Position numbers and translations under genes: made by a program
Shown: positions 1 to 9,439 of the stretch, piece by piece
How the letters are laid out: every line of letters begins with the position of its first letter
How positions within the stretch are numbered: position 1 is the stretch's first letter
Assembly: GCA_963759055.1 (NCBI GenBank)
Contig: CAVWYD010000002.1
Span: 1-64,000, forward strand
Source of the DNA: Thiosocius sp963759055
Lineage (GTDB): Bacteria; Pseudomonadota; Gammaproteobacteria; Chromatiales; Chromatiaceae
Reading direction: 5' to 3'
DNA: 64,000 nucleotides
Notes under the pieces: generated by a model
What the model was told of the DNA's origin: nothing
Database searches by the model: none
What the model saw: only the letters and a program-made list of their open reading frames with translations

Positions 1-247
1 TGCCCAGCAGCATCGCTGCCTTGCTCTGGTTGCCGCCGGTGTAATGCATGACGACCTCGAACAGGGGTTGCTCCACCTGTTGGATCACCAGCTGGTGCAG
101 ATCGTTGGGCGCCGTGCCGTCGAGTTGGTCGAAGTAATGCGCGAGTGCATCGCGGACCGCCTCGCGCAGCGGTTCTTTCTTTTTTGATCTCGCCACTGCG
201 AAGCTTCCTGACAAGCCGAGTGAAATGGGGGTGGTTTCCAAACTCAC
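1..247 (-). CDS. fis: DNA-binding protein Fis (partial, C-terminus beyond window)
   Basis: Small nucleoid-associated dimer that bends DNA and activates rRNA and other promoters. About 82 residues are visible. They include KEPLREAVRDALAHYFDQLD, a QLVIQQVEQPLFEVVM helix and the start of the helix-turn-helix, TGGNQSKAAMLLG. The final recognition helix lies outside the window. The chosen start is a GTG whose last two bases are the first two of the dusB stop (GTGA overlap), so the two genes are probably translationally coupled. The dusB-fis order is the same as in Escherichia coli and many other gammaproteobacteria. Family assignment is firm; the exact start is an inference, because a second GTG lies about 17 codons downstream. 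Confidence 0.9.
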   Translation of the reverse strand, partial: MSLETTPISLGLSGSFAVARSKKKEPLREAVRDALAHYFDQLDGTAPNDLHQLVIQQVEQPLFEVVMHYTGGNQSKAAMLLG

Positions 248-1266
248 GCTGCTACTACCTCCTCTGTGGACACTGGACCGGGTTGGCCGGGTGTCTTCTT
301 TTCATTGAGGCCGTCGAAATATTCCCTTATCAAGCTGCCTTGTTCCTGCGCTGTCTCGGCCGCGTTGATCCGCTGCCGAAACGCTGCGCCACCTGCCTGT
401 GTCCTGCTGTACCAGGCAATGTGTTTGCGGGCCACCTTCACGCCGTGTGACCTGCCGTAGAGGTCGTACAGCGCCTGCAGGTGCTCCAGCAACAGATCCC
501 GAATCCATATCGGGTCTGGTTCGGGAAGTCGCTCACCGGTATCGAGAAAGTGTGCGATTTCGCGAAATATCCAGGGGCGCCCCTGTGCTGCGCGCCCGAT
601 CATCAGGCCGTCTGCGCCCGTCTGTTCGAGCACCTTTCTGGCCTTCTCCGGCGAATCGATATCGCCGTTGGCGATTACCGGGATCCCCACTTCCTGTCTG
701 ACGCGCCAGATCGTTTCGTATTCCGCCTCGCCGCGATATCCGCAGGCCCGGGTGCGACCATGCACCGAGACCGCGGCAATGCCGCTCCGCTCTGCCAGGC
801 GCGCGATACGCGGCGCATTGCGGTTATCCAGGTCCCAACCGGTGCGCATCTTGAGCGTGACCGGTACGTCGACTGCCTCAACGACCCGCTTGAGGATGCT
901 TTCGACCAGCGGCTCATCGCGCATCAGCGCCGAGCCGGCCGCCACCCTGCAAACCTTTTTCGCCGGACATCCCATGTTGATGTCGACGATCTGCGCACCA
1001 TGCGCAACATTTATCCGAGCCGCTTCCGCCAGTCCCTGCGGATCGGTTCCCACGATCTGCACCGAGATCGGTCCCTGCTCACCGGTATGATCGAGACGTC
1101 GCACCGTCTTGCGACTGCCGTACAGACTGGCATCCGCCGTTACCATTTCCGACACGGCCAGACCTGCGCCCAGACGTCGACAAAGCGACCTGAACGGGCG
1201 ATCGGTAACGCCGGCCATGGGTGCAGCGATCAAATTGTTTTCGAGTTGGTGAGGACCGATGCGCAC
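244..1266 (-). CDS. dusB: tRNA-dihydrouridine synthase B
   Basis: FMN enzyme that reduces specific uridines in the tRNA D-loop using NADPH. The 340-residue protein has the usual family length. It shows the FMN-barrel start APMAGVTDRPFR, the catalytic-cysteine motif NMGCPAKKVC, VTLKMRTGWD, ANGDI and the phosphate-binding GADGLMIGRAAQGRPW. The start is a GTG preceded in frame by a TAA nine bases upstream, with a GGAG Shine-Dalgarno-like stretch ahead of it. It is followed by fis with a four-base overlap and lies in the accC-prmA-DUF3426-dusB-fis strand run. The reading frame is intact, unlike several neighbours. Confidence 0.95.
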   Translation of the reverse strand: MRIGPHQLENNLIAAPMAGVTDRPFRSLCRRLGAGLAVSEMVTADASLYGSRKTVRRLDHTGEQGPISVQIVGTDPQGLAEAARINVAHGAQIVDINMGCPAKKVCRVAAGSALMRDEPLVESILKRVVEAVDVPVTLKMRTGWDLDNRNAPRIARLAERSGIAAVSVHGRTRACGYRGEAEYETIWRVRQEVGIPVIANGDIDSPEKARKVLEQTGADGLMIGRAAQGRPWIFREIAHFLDTGERLPEPDPIWIRDLLLEHLQALYDLYGRSHGVKVARKHIAWYSRTQAGGAAFRQRINAAETAQEQGSLIREYFDGLNEKKTPGQPGPVSTEEVVAA

Positions 1267-1438
1267 TATGTATTAGGCCTCCGCAAACCTAAGTCCGGTC
1301 CCTCACATCTCCTGCACGGCCGTATGGTTCGGTTCGCGTTGACCATGCCGGATTGTTATCCGGTCTTGGGCCGACAGGGGAGGGCCATGTTACGCCGAAA
1401 TCGTATCGGCGCAAGCACCCTTGAGGGGTAATTTGACG

Positions 1439-2456
1439 TTAAAGAAAATCGATCAGGAAGCCACTCGCCTGAGAGCCCGGGTCCTTGAAATCCAGTGTGA
1501 TAGTGACCACTTCGCCCGGCGCCATAACTTTTCCCGGCGCCGGTCTCGGGAACAGGTAATCGGCAGCAGACAGTCGTCGGCGGATCAGCACGGCACCGTT
1601 GTTGTCGACCAGCGACAACTGGATGTCGGGCAGGGGCTGCGCGGTGTCGGCATCGTTGCGCATCTGCGCGCTCAGGGTCAGCGAGTCCGGGACATTGCTG
1701 GTTGGCCTGATGTCGCGTTGCAGGATGCTGATTTTCTTGGGTGCATGAACCACGTCTGGTATGCACTCGATGCGTTCACACAACGGCTGAAGTATCGGGT
1801 ATTGCGCGATCAGTTCCTTGCGCTTCTGCCAGGCCAGTTGCAGACCGAGTCCCGCGACAAGCAGTATGACCAGAAGACCGTAGAAGAGGCCGCGGTGCGA
1901 TTTCTTTTCATACAGGGTGTCGGCCACATCGAGCGCGACATCGGGCGAGGGCTCCAGCGGCTCGAGGTCTTCGGGGACTGCAAATGGCAGCTCTTTGGTT
2001 TCGGGTTTCTCCGCAGGGTGTCCGGCCTGTTGCTCTTCGATCAGATGATGCCGACTGTGATTCCGGCTCTTCGTCCGGGTAGGGCTTCGCCGCGTGCGTC
2101 TGCGCGAGCAGGTCCTCGACGGATGTGGGCAACCGGGGTTCATCCGCTATGTCCGCGACGGGTTCGGGCTCGCGTGGTTCCGCTATCTCGTCTTCAGCCG
2201 GCGCATTCGGCGCCTCGGGTGTTGCTTCCGGTTCCTGTGGCTCCGACGCGTCGCCCAGGGACAGTTCCGACTGCTCATCCAGTGCGACAGCAGACTGCAC
2301 CGGGGACGTATAGATTACATCCGGTGTGACCGCATCCTCGGCGACCGTTTCGAAAACGGTCCCGCAGCGGAAACAGCGCGCCAGCCCGTCGGCCTCGAGC
2401 AGGGCACCCGGGTCGATTTCATAGCGCGTTTTGCAAGTGGGGCAGCGTGTCTTCAA
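1439..2456 (-). CDS. zinc-ribbon and DUF3426 membrane protein, frameshifted
   Basis: The N-terminus carries an MJ0042-type zinc ribbon (CPTCKTRYEI, then FRCGTVFE, two CxxC pairs). A long acidic, proline- and glutamate-rich linker follows, then one membrane helix (GLFYGLLVILLVAGLGLQLA) and a periplasmic DUF3426 domain ending in LDFKDPGSQASGF. This architecture is common between prmA and dusB in gammaproteobacteria; its function is unknown. The two halves are in different frames, with the shift near 2050-2075 in the linker. Both parts match the family, so a base-calling error is as likely as a real mutation. The start is probably the TTG at 2456 just before the first CxxC; no clear ribosome site is visible. 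Confidence 0.75.
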
Positions 2457-2528
2457 TGGTGGTTGATCTGTGTTGATTTCCGATGGGTAGGATTCTATGA
2501 GAAATTCTGCGACATGGCCCGGTCGAGT

Positions 2529-2639
2529 CTCCTTCTGCCCGAGGGAAAAGGGCGGGATGAGGGCTGATCGATGGAACAGCTGGTGTTTTTCTTCCCCTCA
2601 CCCTGACCCTCTCCCGGCGGGAGAGGGGACCGATCGGCC
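2529..2639. repeat. REP-like palindrome doublet (copy 1)
   Basis: Two imperfect palindromes in opposite orientation. The right one contains CCCTCTCCCGGCGGGAGAGG next to CCCTCACCCTG; the left one is a degenerate partner (CTTCTGCCCGAGGG, then GGCGGGATGAGGG). The same two-palindrome layout recurs at about 9440-9542. This arrangement is typical of REP doublets (REPINs/BIMEs). The prmA stop codon falls inside the right palindrome, so the last residues of PrmA are encoded by the repeat. Confidence 0.75.
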
Positions 2640-3504
2640 ATGCAGCAGCACCCAGTCATCCCGGGTCTCCGGGGGTTCAAATTCGATCTGATCTGCATAG
2701 GCCCGGGCGACGGCCTCCCACTGTGCCTGCAGGATCCCGGACATCACCAGCCGGCCGCCCGGATTCACCAGGCGCAGGATCTGCGGTGAAAGGTCGACCA
2801 GGATGTTCGCCAGTATGTTGGCCAGAACCAGGTCCGCGGGGCGGGCCTTGAAATCATTGCTGTGCAGGACCTCGATACGGTCGGCCACCCGGTTGCGCTC
2901 GGCGTTTTCGCGCGTCGCCAGCACGGCCTGTGGATCGTGATCGACCGCGATCGCGCGTCTGGCGCCGAGTTTCAGCGCGGCGATCGCGAGCACGCCCGAA
3001 CCACAGCCGAAATCGATGACGGTCTTGTCGCGCACCTCGTGTGCATCCAGCCAGGACAGGCACAGTGCCGTGGTCGGATGGGTGCCGGTGCCAAAGGCAA
3101 GGCCGGGATCGAGATCGATGATGACGGCGTCGTCCTGGTCTATCTCTTGGCCGCCGGGGCGGATCCAAAGGCGCTCGCCGAAGCGCATCGGATGAAACTG
3201 GTCCATCCAGGCGCGTTCCCAGTCTCGGTCTTCGAGACGCTCGAGGGTGAGGCTGCGGCTGCTGTCGGTGTTCAGCGCCTGGTTGATCTGCACTGCGCAG
3301 TGCGTCGACATCGGTGTCGCCCTCGAACAGGCCGGTGATCCGGGTTGCCTGCCACAGCGGGGTTTCACCGGGACCGGGTTCGAGCATGGGTTCGTCACCG
3401 GCGTCACCGAGCGTGATCGCCACCGCGCCGAGGTTCTCGAACAGCAGTTCGATCAGCGGCGCGCGGGATTTGTCGACGGTCAGGTGTGCTTCAAGCCAGG
3501 GCAT
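2598..3504 (-). CDS. prmA: ribosomal protein L11 methyltransferase, frameshifted
   Basis: SAM-dependent enzyme that trimethylates ribosomal protein L11. The start MPWLEAHLTVDK and the N-terminal substrate domain (GETPLWQATRITGLF) are in one frame. The catalytic half (FHPMRFGERLWI, DPGLAFGTGTHPTT, SAM motif VIDFGCGSGVLAIAALKLGA, ADLVLANILANIL) is in another, with a single-base shift near 3295-3305. Length and all motifs otherwise match the family. The C-terminal tail (about a dozen residues) and stop come from a REP-like palindrome. It lies between accC and the zinc-ribbon gene, as in many relatives. A sequencing error is the likely cause of the shift. Confidence 0.88.
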
Positions 3505-3660
3505 GTTGAAGGGACGCAGAGACGCAAGGAGCGCAGAGTTCGCAGAGATGTCTTGCGGTTGCCCCGAGTGGAAATCGGAAGAGGGGCTCGATGACTCCAT
3601 CGGATGGCGATCCGGGCAATTCAACCTGGCCTCTGCGGTCCTCGCGCCCTCGCGTTCCTG
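3505..3660. repeat. inverted CGCAGAG-type intergenic repeats around the accC end
   Basis: The left part (about 3507-3550) reads GACGCAGAGACGCAAGGAGC followed by more CGCAGAG units. The right part (about 3628-3660) is an inverted relative, with CCTCTGCGGTCCTCGCGCCC and then TCGCGTTCC. The accC reading frame runs into the right copy and uses it for its final residues (ARARGPQRPG) and stop codon. Runs of related GCAGAG words occur between genes in many proteobacteria; no function is known to me. Confidence 0.55.
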
Positions 3661-5006
3661 AAGCTTAAAGTCCCGAGTTTCTTCTCGAGATAATGAATAT
3701 TCATCCCACCTGCCTGGAAGTTCGGGTCGGCCATGATGTCGGCCTGCAGCGGGATGTTGCACTTGATGCCGTCGATCACCATCTCCGAGAGCGCGGTGCG
3801 CATCCGCGCGATCGCGACCTCACGGGTCTCGCCGTGTGTGATCAGCTTGCCGATCATCGAGTCGTAGTAGGGCGGTACGCGGTAACCATTGTAGATGTGC
3901 GTGTCGACCCTGACGCCGGGCCCGCCCGGGATGTGCAGCTGGGTGATGTCGCCGGGGCTGGGCATGAAGTTTTTCGGGTCTTCCGCATTGATCCGGCATT
4001 CGACCGCATGGCCGCGGATCTGGACATCGTCCTGGGTGTAGCTCAGAGGCATGCCGCTGGCGATCAGCAGCTGTTCCCTGACGATATCGATCCCGGTGAT
4101 CATCTCGGTCACCGGATGCTCGACCTGCACGCGCGTATTCATCTCGATGAAGTAGAACTCGCCGTTCTCGTACAGGAACTCGAAGGTGCCTGCTCCGCGG
4201 TAGCCGATCCGGCGACAGGCCTCGGCACACCGTTCGCCCACGCGCTTGCGCTGTTCCTCGGTGATGCCCGGTGCCGGCGCCTCTTCGACCACCTTCTGAT
4301 GGCGGCGCTGCATGGAACAGTCACGCTCGCCGAGGTGGATGGCATTGCCATGCGTATCGGCAAGGACCTGGAACTCGACGTGCCGTGGGTTCTCGAGAAA
4401 CTTCTCCATGTACACCGTCTCGTTGCCGAAGGCGGCGCCGGCCTCGGCCTGGGTCAGCGAGATCGAGCTGAGCAGGGAGGCCTCGGAGTGGACGACGCGC
4501 ATGCCGCGTCCGCCACCACCGCCGGCGGCCTTGACGATCACCGGGTAGCCGATATCGCGGGCCAGTTTCAGGGTGCGTTCATCGTCGTCATCCAGAGGGC
4601 CGTCCGACCCGGGCACCGTGGGCACCCCGGCGGCCTTCATGGCCTCGATCGCGGTGATCTTGTCACCCATCAGGCGAATGGTTTCCGAGCGCGGGCCGAT
4701 GAATACGAAGCCCGATTGCTCGACCTTCTCGGCAAAGTCTGCATTCTCCGACAGAAAACCGTACCCGGGATGGATCGCCTGGGCGTCGCAGACCTCCGCG
4801 GCACTGATGATGGCCGGCACATTCAGGTAGCTGGCAGCCGAAGCGGCCGGTCCGATACACACGGATTCGTCGGCAAGGCGCACGTGTTTGAGGTCGCGGT
4901 CGGCCTCGGAATGGATCGCGACCGTCTTGATGCCGAGTTCCCGGCAGGCGCGCAGAATACGAAGTGCGATCTCGCCGCGGTTGGCGATGACAATCTTTTC
5001 CAACAT
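3621..5006 (-). CDS. accC: acetyl-CoA carboxylase, biotin carboxylase subunit
   Basis: ATP-grasp enzyme that carboxylates biotin on AccB, the first half-reaction of fatty-acid synthesis. The 461-residue protein shows KIVIANRGEIALRILRACRE, the ATP-binding KAAGGGGGRGMR, the catalytic FIEMNTRVQVEHPVTEMITG and the C-terminal GGMNIHYLEKKLG. It is about a dozen residues longer than E. coli AccC because the end runs into a repeat. Start MLEKIVIANRG lies just after accB, with five bases between the accB stop and the accC start. The order aroQ-accB-accC is a classic operon. The frame is intact. Confidence 0.97.
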   Translation of the reverse strand: MLEKIVIANRGEIALRILRACRELGIKTVAIHSEADRDLKHVRLADESVCIGPAASAASYLNVPAIISAAEVCDAQAIHPGYGFLSENADFAEKVEQSGFVFIGPRSETIRLMGDKITAIEAMKAAGVPTVPGSDGPLDDDDERTLKLARDIGYPVIVKAAGGGGGRGMRVVHSEASLLSSISLTQAEAGAAFGNETVYMEKFLENPRHVEFQVLADTHGNAIHLGERDCSMQRRHQKVVEEAPAPGITEEQRKRVGERCAEACRRIGYRGAGTFEFLYENGEFYFIEMNTRVQVEHPVTEMITGIDIVREQLLIASGMPLSYTQDDVQIRGHAVECRINAEDPKNFMPSPGDITQLHIPGGPGVRVDTHIYNGYRVPPYYDSMIGKLITHGETREVAIARMRTALSEMVIDGIKCNIPLQADIMADPNFQAGGMNIHYLEKKLGTLSFRNARARGPQRPG

Positions 5007-5011
5007 GGGGG

Positions 5012-5458
5012 TCAACCGATTCTGAACAGCGGTTCGTTGTATTCGACCGGCTGGCCGTTCTCGACCAGGATCTCGACCACCTTGCCGGACTTGTCGGATT
5101 CGATCTGGTTGAGGATCTTCATTGCCTCGATGATGCACAGGGTTTCGCCGTCGGTGACCATCTGCCCCTCTTCCACGAAGGGCTTGGCGCCTGGCGAGGG
5201 GGCTCGGTAAAAGGTGCCGACCATGGGCGAACGGATGATATGGCCTTCGAGCTCCTCGCGTGCCGCCGGTCCAGTCGTTACGGCAGCGGACGCGGCGGCC
5301 GGTGCAGCCGCAACCGCTGCCGGCGCGGCGATCATTGTCGGCGCGAGCGTGCTGGCACGGCTTATCCGGACCGATTCTTCATTCTCGTGGATCTCGATCT
5401 CGGCAATATCGGATTCCTCGAGCAGTTCGATCAGTTTTTTGACTTTGCGGATATCCAT
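5012..5458 (-). CDS. accB: acetyl-CoA carboxylase, biotin carboxyl carrier protein
   Basis: Carries the biotin that shuttles carboxyl groups between AccC and the carboxyltransferase. The 148-residue protein starts MDIRKVKKLIELLEESDIAE, has an alanine-rich linker around residues 45-65, the thumb region SPMVGTFYRAPSPGAKPF and the biotinylation motif EAMKILNQIE near residue 112. It sits between aroQ and accC on the same strand with short spacing. Length and motifs are those of typical gammaproteobacterial AccB. Confidence 0.97.
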   Translation of the reverse strand: MDIRKVKKLIELLEESDIAEIEIHENEESVRISRASTLAPTMIAAPAAVAAAPAAASAAVTTGPAAREELEGHIIRSPMVGTFYRAPSPGAKPFVEEGQMVTDGETLCIIEAMKILNQIESDKSGKVVEILVENGQPVEYNEPLFRIG

Positions 5459-5497
5459 TAGGATTTTTCCTTGGTTCCTGATGTTTCTGTTAGCCGT

Positions 5498-5932
5498 TCA
5501 AGCGGCCAGCCTGCGCAGTGCGGCGGCCAGTGCCAGTTCGTAACCCTGGGCGCCCAGGCCACTGATCACGCCGACCGCCACATCCGAGAGATAGGAGCGG
5601 TGGCGGAAGGCTTCGCGGGCGAACACGTTTGAAATGTGCACTTCGATGAACGGGATAGTGACCCCCAGCAGCGCGTCGCGCAGGGCGACGCTGGTGTGGG
5701 TCAGTGCGGCCGGGTTGATCAGGATGAAGTCCACCCCGTCGGCGCCGGCCTGATGAATTCGCTCTATCAGCTGGGATTCGGCGTTGCTCTGGAAGAAATC
5801 GATCTCATGCCCGGCCGCGGCTTTGCGCAGATCCGCTTCGATGGAGGCCAGGGTGTCTTGTCCGTAGAGGCCCGGCTCGCGTGAACCGAGCAGGTTCAGA
5901 TTGGGGCCGTTGAGGACGAGAATACGCGCCAT
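5498..5932 (-). CDS. aroQ: type II 3-dehydroquinate dehydratase
   Basis: Shikimate-pathway enzyme (3-dehydroquinate to 3-dehydroshikimate), cytoplasmic dodecamer. The 144-residue protein shows ILVLNGPNLNLLGSREPGLYG (with the active-site tyrosine loop), FQSNAESQLIERIHQA, INPAALTHTSVALRDAL, and EVHISNVFAREAFRHRSYLS with the catalytic histidine. It is the first gene of the aroQ-accB-accC run. The roughly 140-base gap upstream, before the TlpA gene, is where its promoter should lie. No convincing -35/-10 pair was fixed there. Confidence 0.96.
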   Translation of the reverse strand: MARILVLNGPNLNLLGSREPGLYGQDTLASIEADLRKAAAGHEIDFFQSNAESQLIERIHQAGADGVDFILINPAALTHTSVALRDALLGVTIPFIEVHISNVFAREAFRHRSYLSDVAVGVISGLGAQGYELALAAALRRLAA

Positions 5933-6076
5933 CTTTAGTGTTGCTTCCTTGGACGTCCCTGGATCGATGTAACGGTACTTTTCAGGGATTTGCGCCGAAA
6001 TAGCGATAAATTGCCCGTAATTGTCCGTCAGGCCGAAGACTTTGTCTAGGGCGGGAATTCCCTTTTTTGTCTTGGT

Positions 6077-6631
6077 TCAGCCTGCGTCGGTGAGTTCCTG
6101 CAGCAGCGGCTCGAGCTTATCCCGCTCCAGGCCGCCGGTATGGCGCAATACGACGTTGCCACCCGGTTCTGCGACGATGGTAAACGGCAGCCCCTCGTAG
6201 CGGTTGCCCAGGCGTCGCGACAGAGACACCGCCTCGACATCGCCCAGCAGCAGCGGGTAGTTCACGCCAAAGCTGTCGGCAAATTCGCGCACCGGTTCCT
6301 CATCGTCGATCGCGATGCCGATGAACTGCACGTCGCTGCCATACAACTCCTGAAGGGCGACGAACTCTGGTGTCTCTTTGCGGCAGGGCGGACACCAGGT
6401 GGCCCAGAAGTTCAGCACCACCACCTTGTCGGCGAATTCCTCGCTGCTGCGCTGCCGTCCCTGCAGGTCCGGGTAGGAGAAGCTCGGCAGGACATCGACC
6501 TCCTGCACCGTCTTCACCGGGGTTTGGATCGCCGGCTGGCCGGCATCGTCCAGCGCGCGCCAGGCGAAGCCGCTGGCCGCGCCGATCACGGCGCCGCCGA
6601 CGGCGATCAGAAAATAGTTGCTTATCTTCAT
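6077..6631 (-). CDS. TlpA/ResA-type membrane-anchored thioredoxin
   Basis: Periplasmic thiol-disulfide oxidoreductase. The 184-residue protein starts MKISNYFLIAVGGAVIGAAS, an N-terminal anchor helix or uncleaved signal. It then has a thioredoxin fold with FWATWCPPCRKETPEF (CPPC active site) and the cis-proline region YEGLPFTIVAEPGG. Its ATG overlaps the dsbD stop (ATGA), so it is probably co-translated with the membrane electron donor DsbD. This suggests DsbD keeps it reduced, for example for cytochrome c maturation or another reductive pathway. The true partner cannot be told from sequence. The start was chosen by the overlap and the hydrophobic N-terminus. Confidence 0.88.
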   Translation of the reverse strand: MKISNYFLIAVGGAVIGAASGFAWRALDDAGQPAIQTPVKTVQEVDVLPSFSYPDLQGRQRSSEEFADKVVVLNFWATWCPPCRKETPEFVALQELYGSDVQFIGIAIDDEEPVREFADSFGVNYPLLLGDVEAVSLSRRLGNRYEGLPFTIVAEPGGNVVLRHTGGLERDKLEPLLQELTDAG

Positions 6632-9012
6632 TCCTCGAGCGCCTCTCTGACGTGTGGTGCGAATTCCTCGGGCCCCATGAACCCGAGAAGTCGAAGGTGT
6701 CTGCGTTCGTTTCCGTCCGCTCCCCAGAAGATCATGGCCGGCGGCGCAGGGATACCGATGTGTTTCTGCAGCGCCTGGTCGGCGTCGTCTTGTCGTGTCA
6801 CGTCGGCCTGCAGCAAGACCAATTGGCGCCATCAGCGTCCGGCGACCTCGGGATCCGAGAAGGTGTCACGCTCCATCTGCTTGCAGTACACGCACCAGTC
6901 GGCGTAGAAGTCGAGCATGACGGGCTTGCGGGCCGCCTTGGCGGCGGCCAGTTCGCGCGTTCAGGTCGTCGACCGTCTTGATCGTTTGAAGGTGACGTGT
7001 GCGGCCTGGCCGGCGGTGCCGGACCCGGCGCCGCCCAGCGCGCACGCCGCGCAGCGGCTGGAGGGTGTTCTTGCCGTTGGCCGCGACACCGATCAGGAAA
7101 GCGGCGCCGTAGATCAGCAGACCACGCCGAGGCCCTTCCACAGCTTGCGCCAGCCGTTGGCCTCGTCGGGCAGCGGCTCGAGTGCGCCCATGTAGATTCG
7201 CGGAACCGATCAGCAGGATGCCCCAGAGGAACATGACGATCAGCCGGCGAGATGCACCGGCGCTCGAGCAGGTAGATCGCGACGCCCAGCATGAGCACGC
7301 CGAACACCGCCTTGACCGCGTCCATCCAGGCGCCCGCGCGCGGCAGCAGCTTGCCGGCCGAGGTGCCGATCAGCGATCAGTGGCGCGCCCATGCCCATCG
7401 ACATCGCGAACAGGGCGGCTCCGCCGAGCACGGCATCGCCGGTCTGGCCGATGATAGATCAGCGCGCCGGCCAGCGGCGGCGCCACGCACGGGCCGACGA
7501 TCAGTGCGGACAGCAGGCCCATGATGCGCGACGCCGGTGTAGGCTGCCGCCCTCCTGCCGGTTGCTGATCTCGGTCAGCTTGGACTGCAGGCCGGACGGC
7601 AGCTGCAGCTCGTAGAAACCGAACATCGACAAGGCCAGGGCGACGAAGACCGCGGCGAAGATGCGATCGCCACCGGGTTCTGCAGCATGGCCTGGACAGG
7701 TTCTCGCCGACCAGGGCCGCGAATACGCCGGCGACGGTGTAGGTGAGCGCCATGGCCAGCACGTAGACCAGCGACAGCATGAAGGCCTTGCGGGTGGTGA
7801 TGCTGCTGGCCGTGGCCGGCTGATGATCCCGGACAGGATCGGGATCATCGGGAACACGCACGGTGTGAATGCCAGCCGCAGGCCGATGCCGGAAGAAATG
7901 CGCGACGATGACCCAGCTGCTCTGACGGCGATCAGGCCGGCGATCTGGTCCTGCTCGGACTGCTTTTCGGCCGCCGGCAGGGCTTCGATGCTTTTGGCAG
8001 CCGCTGGTGTCGCGGCCACCGTGGCCGCCCCGCTGGCCGCGGGCAGGCCGAGCTTGAAGGTGGTCTTCTGCGGCGGATAGCAGATACCCCGATCGGCGCA
8101 GCCCTGGTAGCTCGCGGTCAGCGCGACCTCGGTCGCATCGGTGTTGGTCCGCACCAGCGGAATGTCGAGGTCGATCCGGTCGTGGTAAACGGCAACGTCG
8201 CCGATAGTGCCGTCCGGCTTGATCGAGTCTTTCTTGATTTCCGGCGGGGGCAGTTCGAATTCGCCGAGCTGGACACCGTCGCCGCCGAGTTCCAGTTTGA
8301 TCTTGTCCTGATAAAGGTAGGTGCCCTCGGCGATCGTCCACTGTACCTGCAGCCGGGTGCCGTCACCGCCGTTGGCGCTGACCCGAAAGGCGTCCTCAGG
8401 CGCGAGGATATCGTCCTCTCCGATGTCCAGCCCGAGGTCTTCGCCCAGCGCTGCCAGTTCCTTGAGCGGGTCTTCGTCGATGACCGCGAGCGTTTCGACG
8501 GCCTCTGCGGCCGGGGGCGCACTGCCCGTCGCATCGAAGTTTTCGACCGTGCGCGGGTCGACCGGTGGCGGGCTGTCCGCGGCCTGGCTGAGGGCGACCA
8601 GTACGGTCTGGGTATGCGGCGGGTAGCAGATTCCGTCGTCTGCGCAGCCCTGCGAGCGTGCCTTGAGGGTCAGCATCTCGGTGTTCCCGGGGACCGCGAC
8701 CAGCGGGACCTCGATACTCACCTGGTCGCGATAGATCTCGACCTCACCGAAGATCGGGTCGTTCTTGGTCAGTGCGGGCGGTAGATCCGGGTCGCCGAAC
8801 TCGACGCCTGCAGAGTCGCTCAGGAAGCGGAATTTGCTCTGGTAAAGGTAGTAACCCTTGGCGATCTCCCAGTTGACCTGCACGGTTTTGCCGTCGCTGG
8901 ACTGGGCCGAGATCACGAAGGCCTGATCGGGCTTGAGGAATTCCTGCTCGGCCTGCGCCGCCGGCAGGGCTGCAATCAGCAAAAGTGTCCAGGCAATCAG
9001 TTTTTTGTACAT
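6628..9012 (-). CDS. dsbD: thiol:disulfide interchange protein DsbD with two alpha domains, heavily frameshifted
   Basis: Transfers electrons from cytoplasmic thioredoxin across the inner membrane to periplasmic thiol proteins. After a signal peptide (MYKKLIAWTLLLIAALPAAQA) two DsbD-alpha-like domains follow. Each ends with a CADxGICYPP cysteine motif (near 8645-8615 and 8105-8070). The multi-helix core (FTPCVFPMIPILSG, MGLLSALIVGPCVAPPLAGA) and the C-terminal thioredoxin domain (CKQME at about 6880, IPAPPAMIFWGADG) can be read only by changing frame about a dozen times between 7910 and 6830. The alpha half is clean. The gene starts inside the cutA end and overlaps the TlpA gene. The error density suggests poor base quality here; genuine decay cannot be excluded. 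Confidence 0.8.
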
Positions 9013-9317
9013 GCTTCGATCCATGCCAGGTATTCAGTCAGGCCCGCAGTGATGGGGACTGCGATCACCTCGGGAAGTTCATAGGGGTGGCCGTCTGTTA
9101 TCGCCTGTTCCAGGGCCGGATAGCGCGCCCGGGACGTCTTTATGGTCAACATAAGCTCGGTGCCGCGCTGCAGCTCGCCGTCCCACTTGTAGACAGACGT
9201 CACCGGGGCGCCAATATTCACGCAGGCCGCCAGTCCGGCCTCGACCAGGCGGCCGGCAAGCTGCTCCGCCGCGTCCTGATCCGGCAGGGTGGTGATGACG
9301 AGCAGGTTTTCAGGCAT
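8997..9317 (-). CDS. cutA: CutA1-family divalent cation tolerance protein
   Basis: Small trimeric ferredoxin-like protein. In E. coli it is linked to copper tolerance and to the dsbD locus; the molecular role is uncertain. The 106-residue protein shows LVITTLPDQDAAEQLAGRLVE, GLAACVNIGAPVTSVYKWDG and the C-terminal HPYELPEVIAVPI and YLAWIEA, all typical. The start MPENLLVITT was chosen by alignment with the family. Its stop overlaps the beginning of dsbD, matching the cutA-dsbD pairing seen in enterobacteria. Confidence 0.94.
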   Translation of the reverse strand: MPENLLVITTLPDQDAAEQLAGRLVEAGLAACVNIGAPVTSVYKWDGELQRGTELMLTIKTSRARYPALEQAITDGHPYELPEVIAVPITAGLTEYLAWIEACTKN

Positions 9318-9439
9318 CCCGCCAGTCTACCAAATCGGCGGCGGGCCTTCGCATCCTTGAATCCGGGTTTATTTGGCCCCATTTAAAGTCCCAGATGGGG
9401 AGGCTGTAAACCCGTCTCCTTTGGGCGGGCGTCGCATCT

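Noticed and set aside
481..1431. Open frame antisense to dusB
   Set aside because: DusB on the other strand is complete with all motifs, so this frame is a shadow.
3693..5210. Long open frame antisense to accC
   Set aside because: It mirrors the highly conserved accC frame and has no family resemblance; long antisense frames are expected in GC-rich genes.
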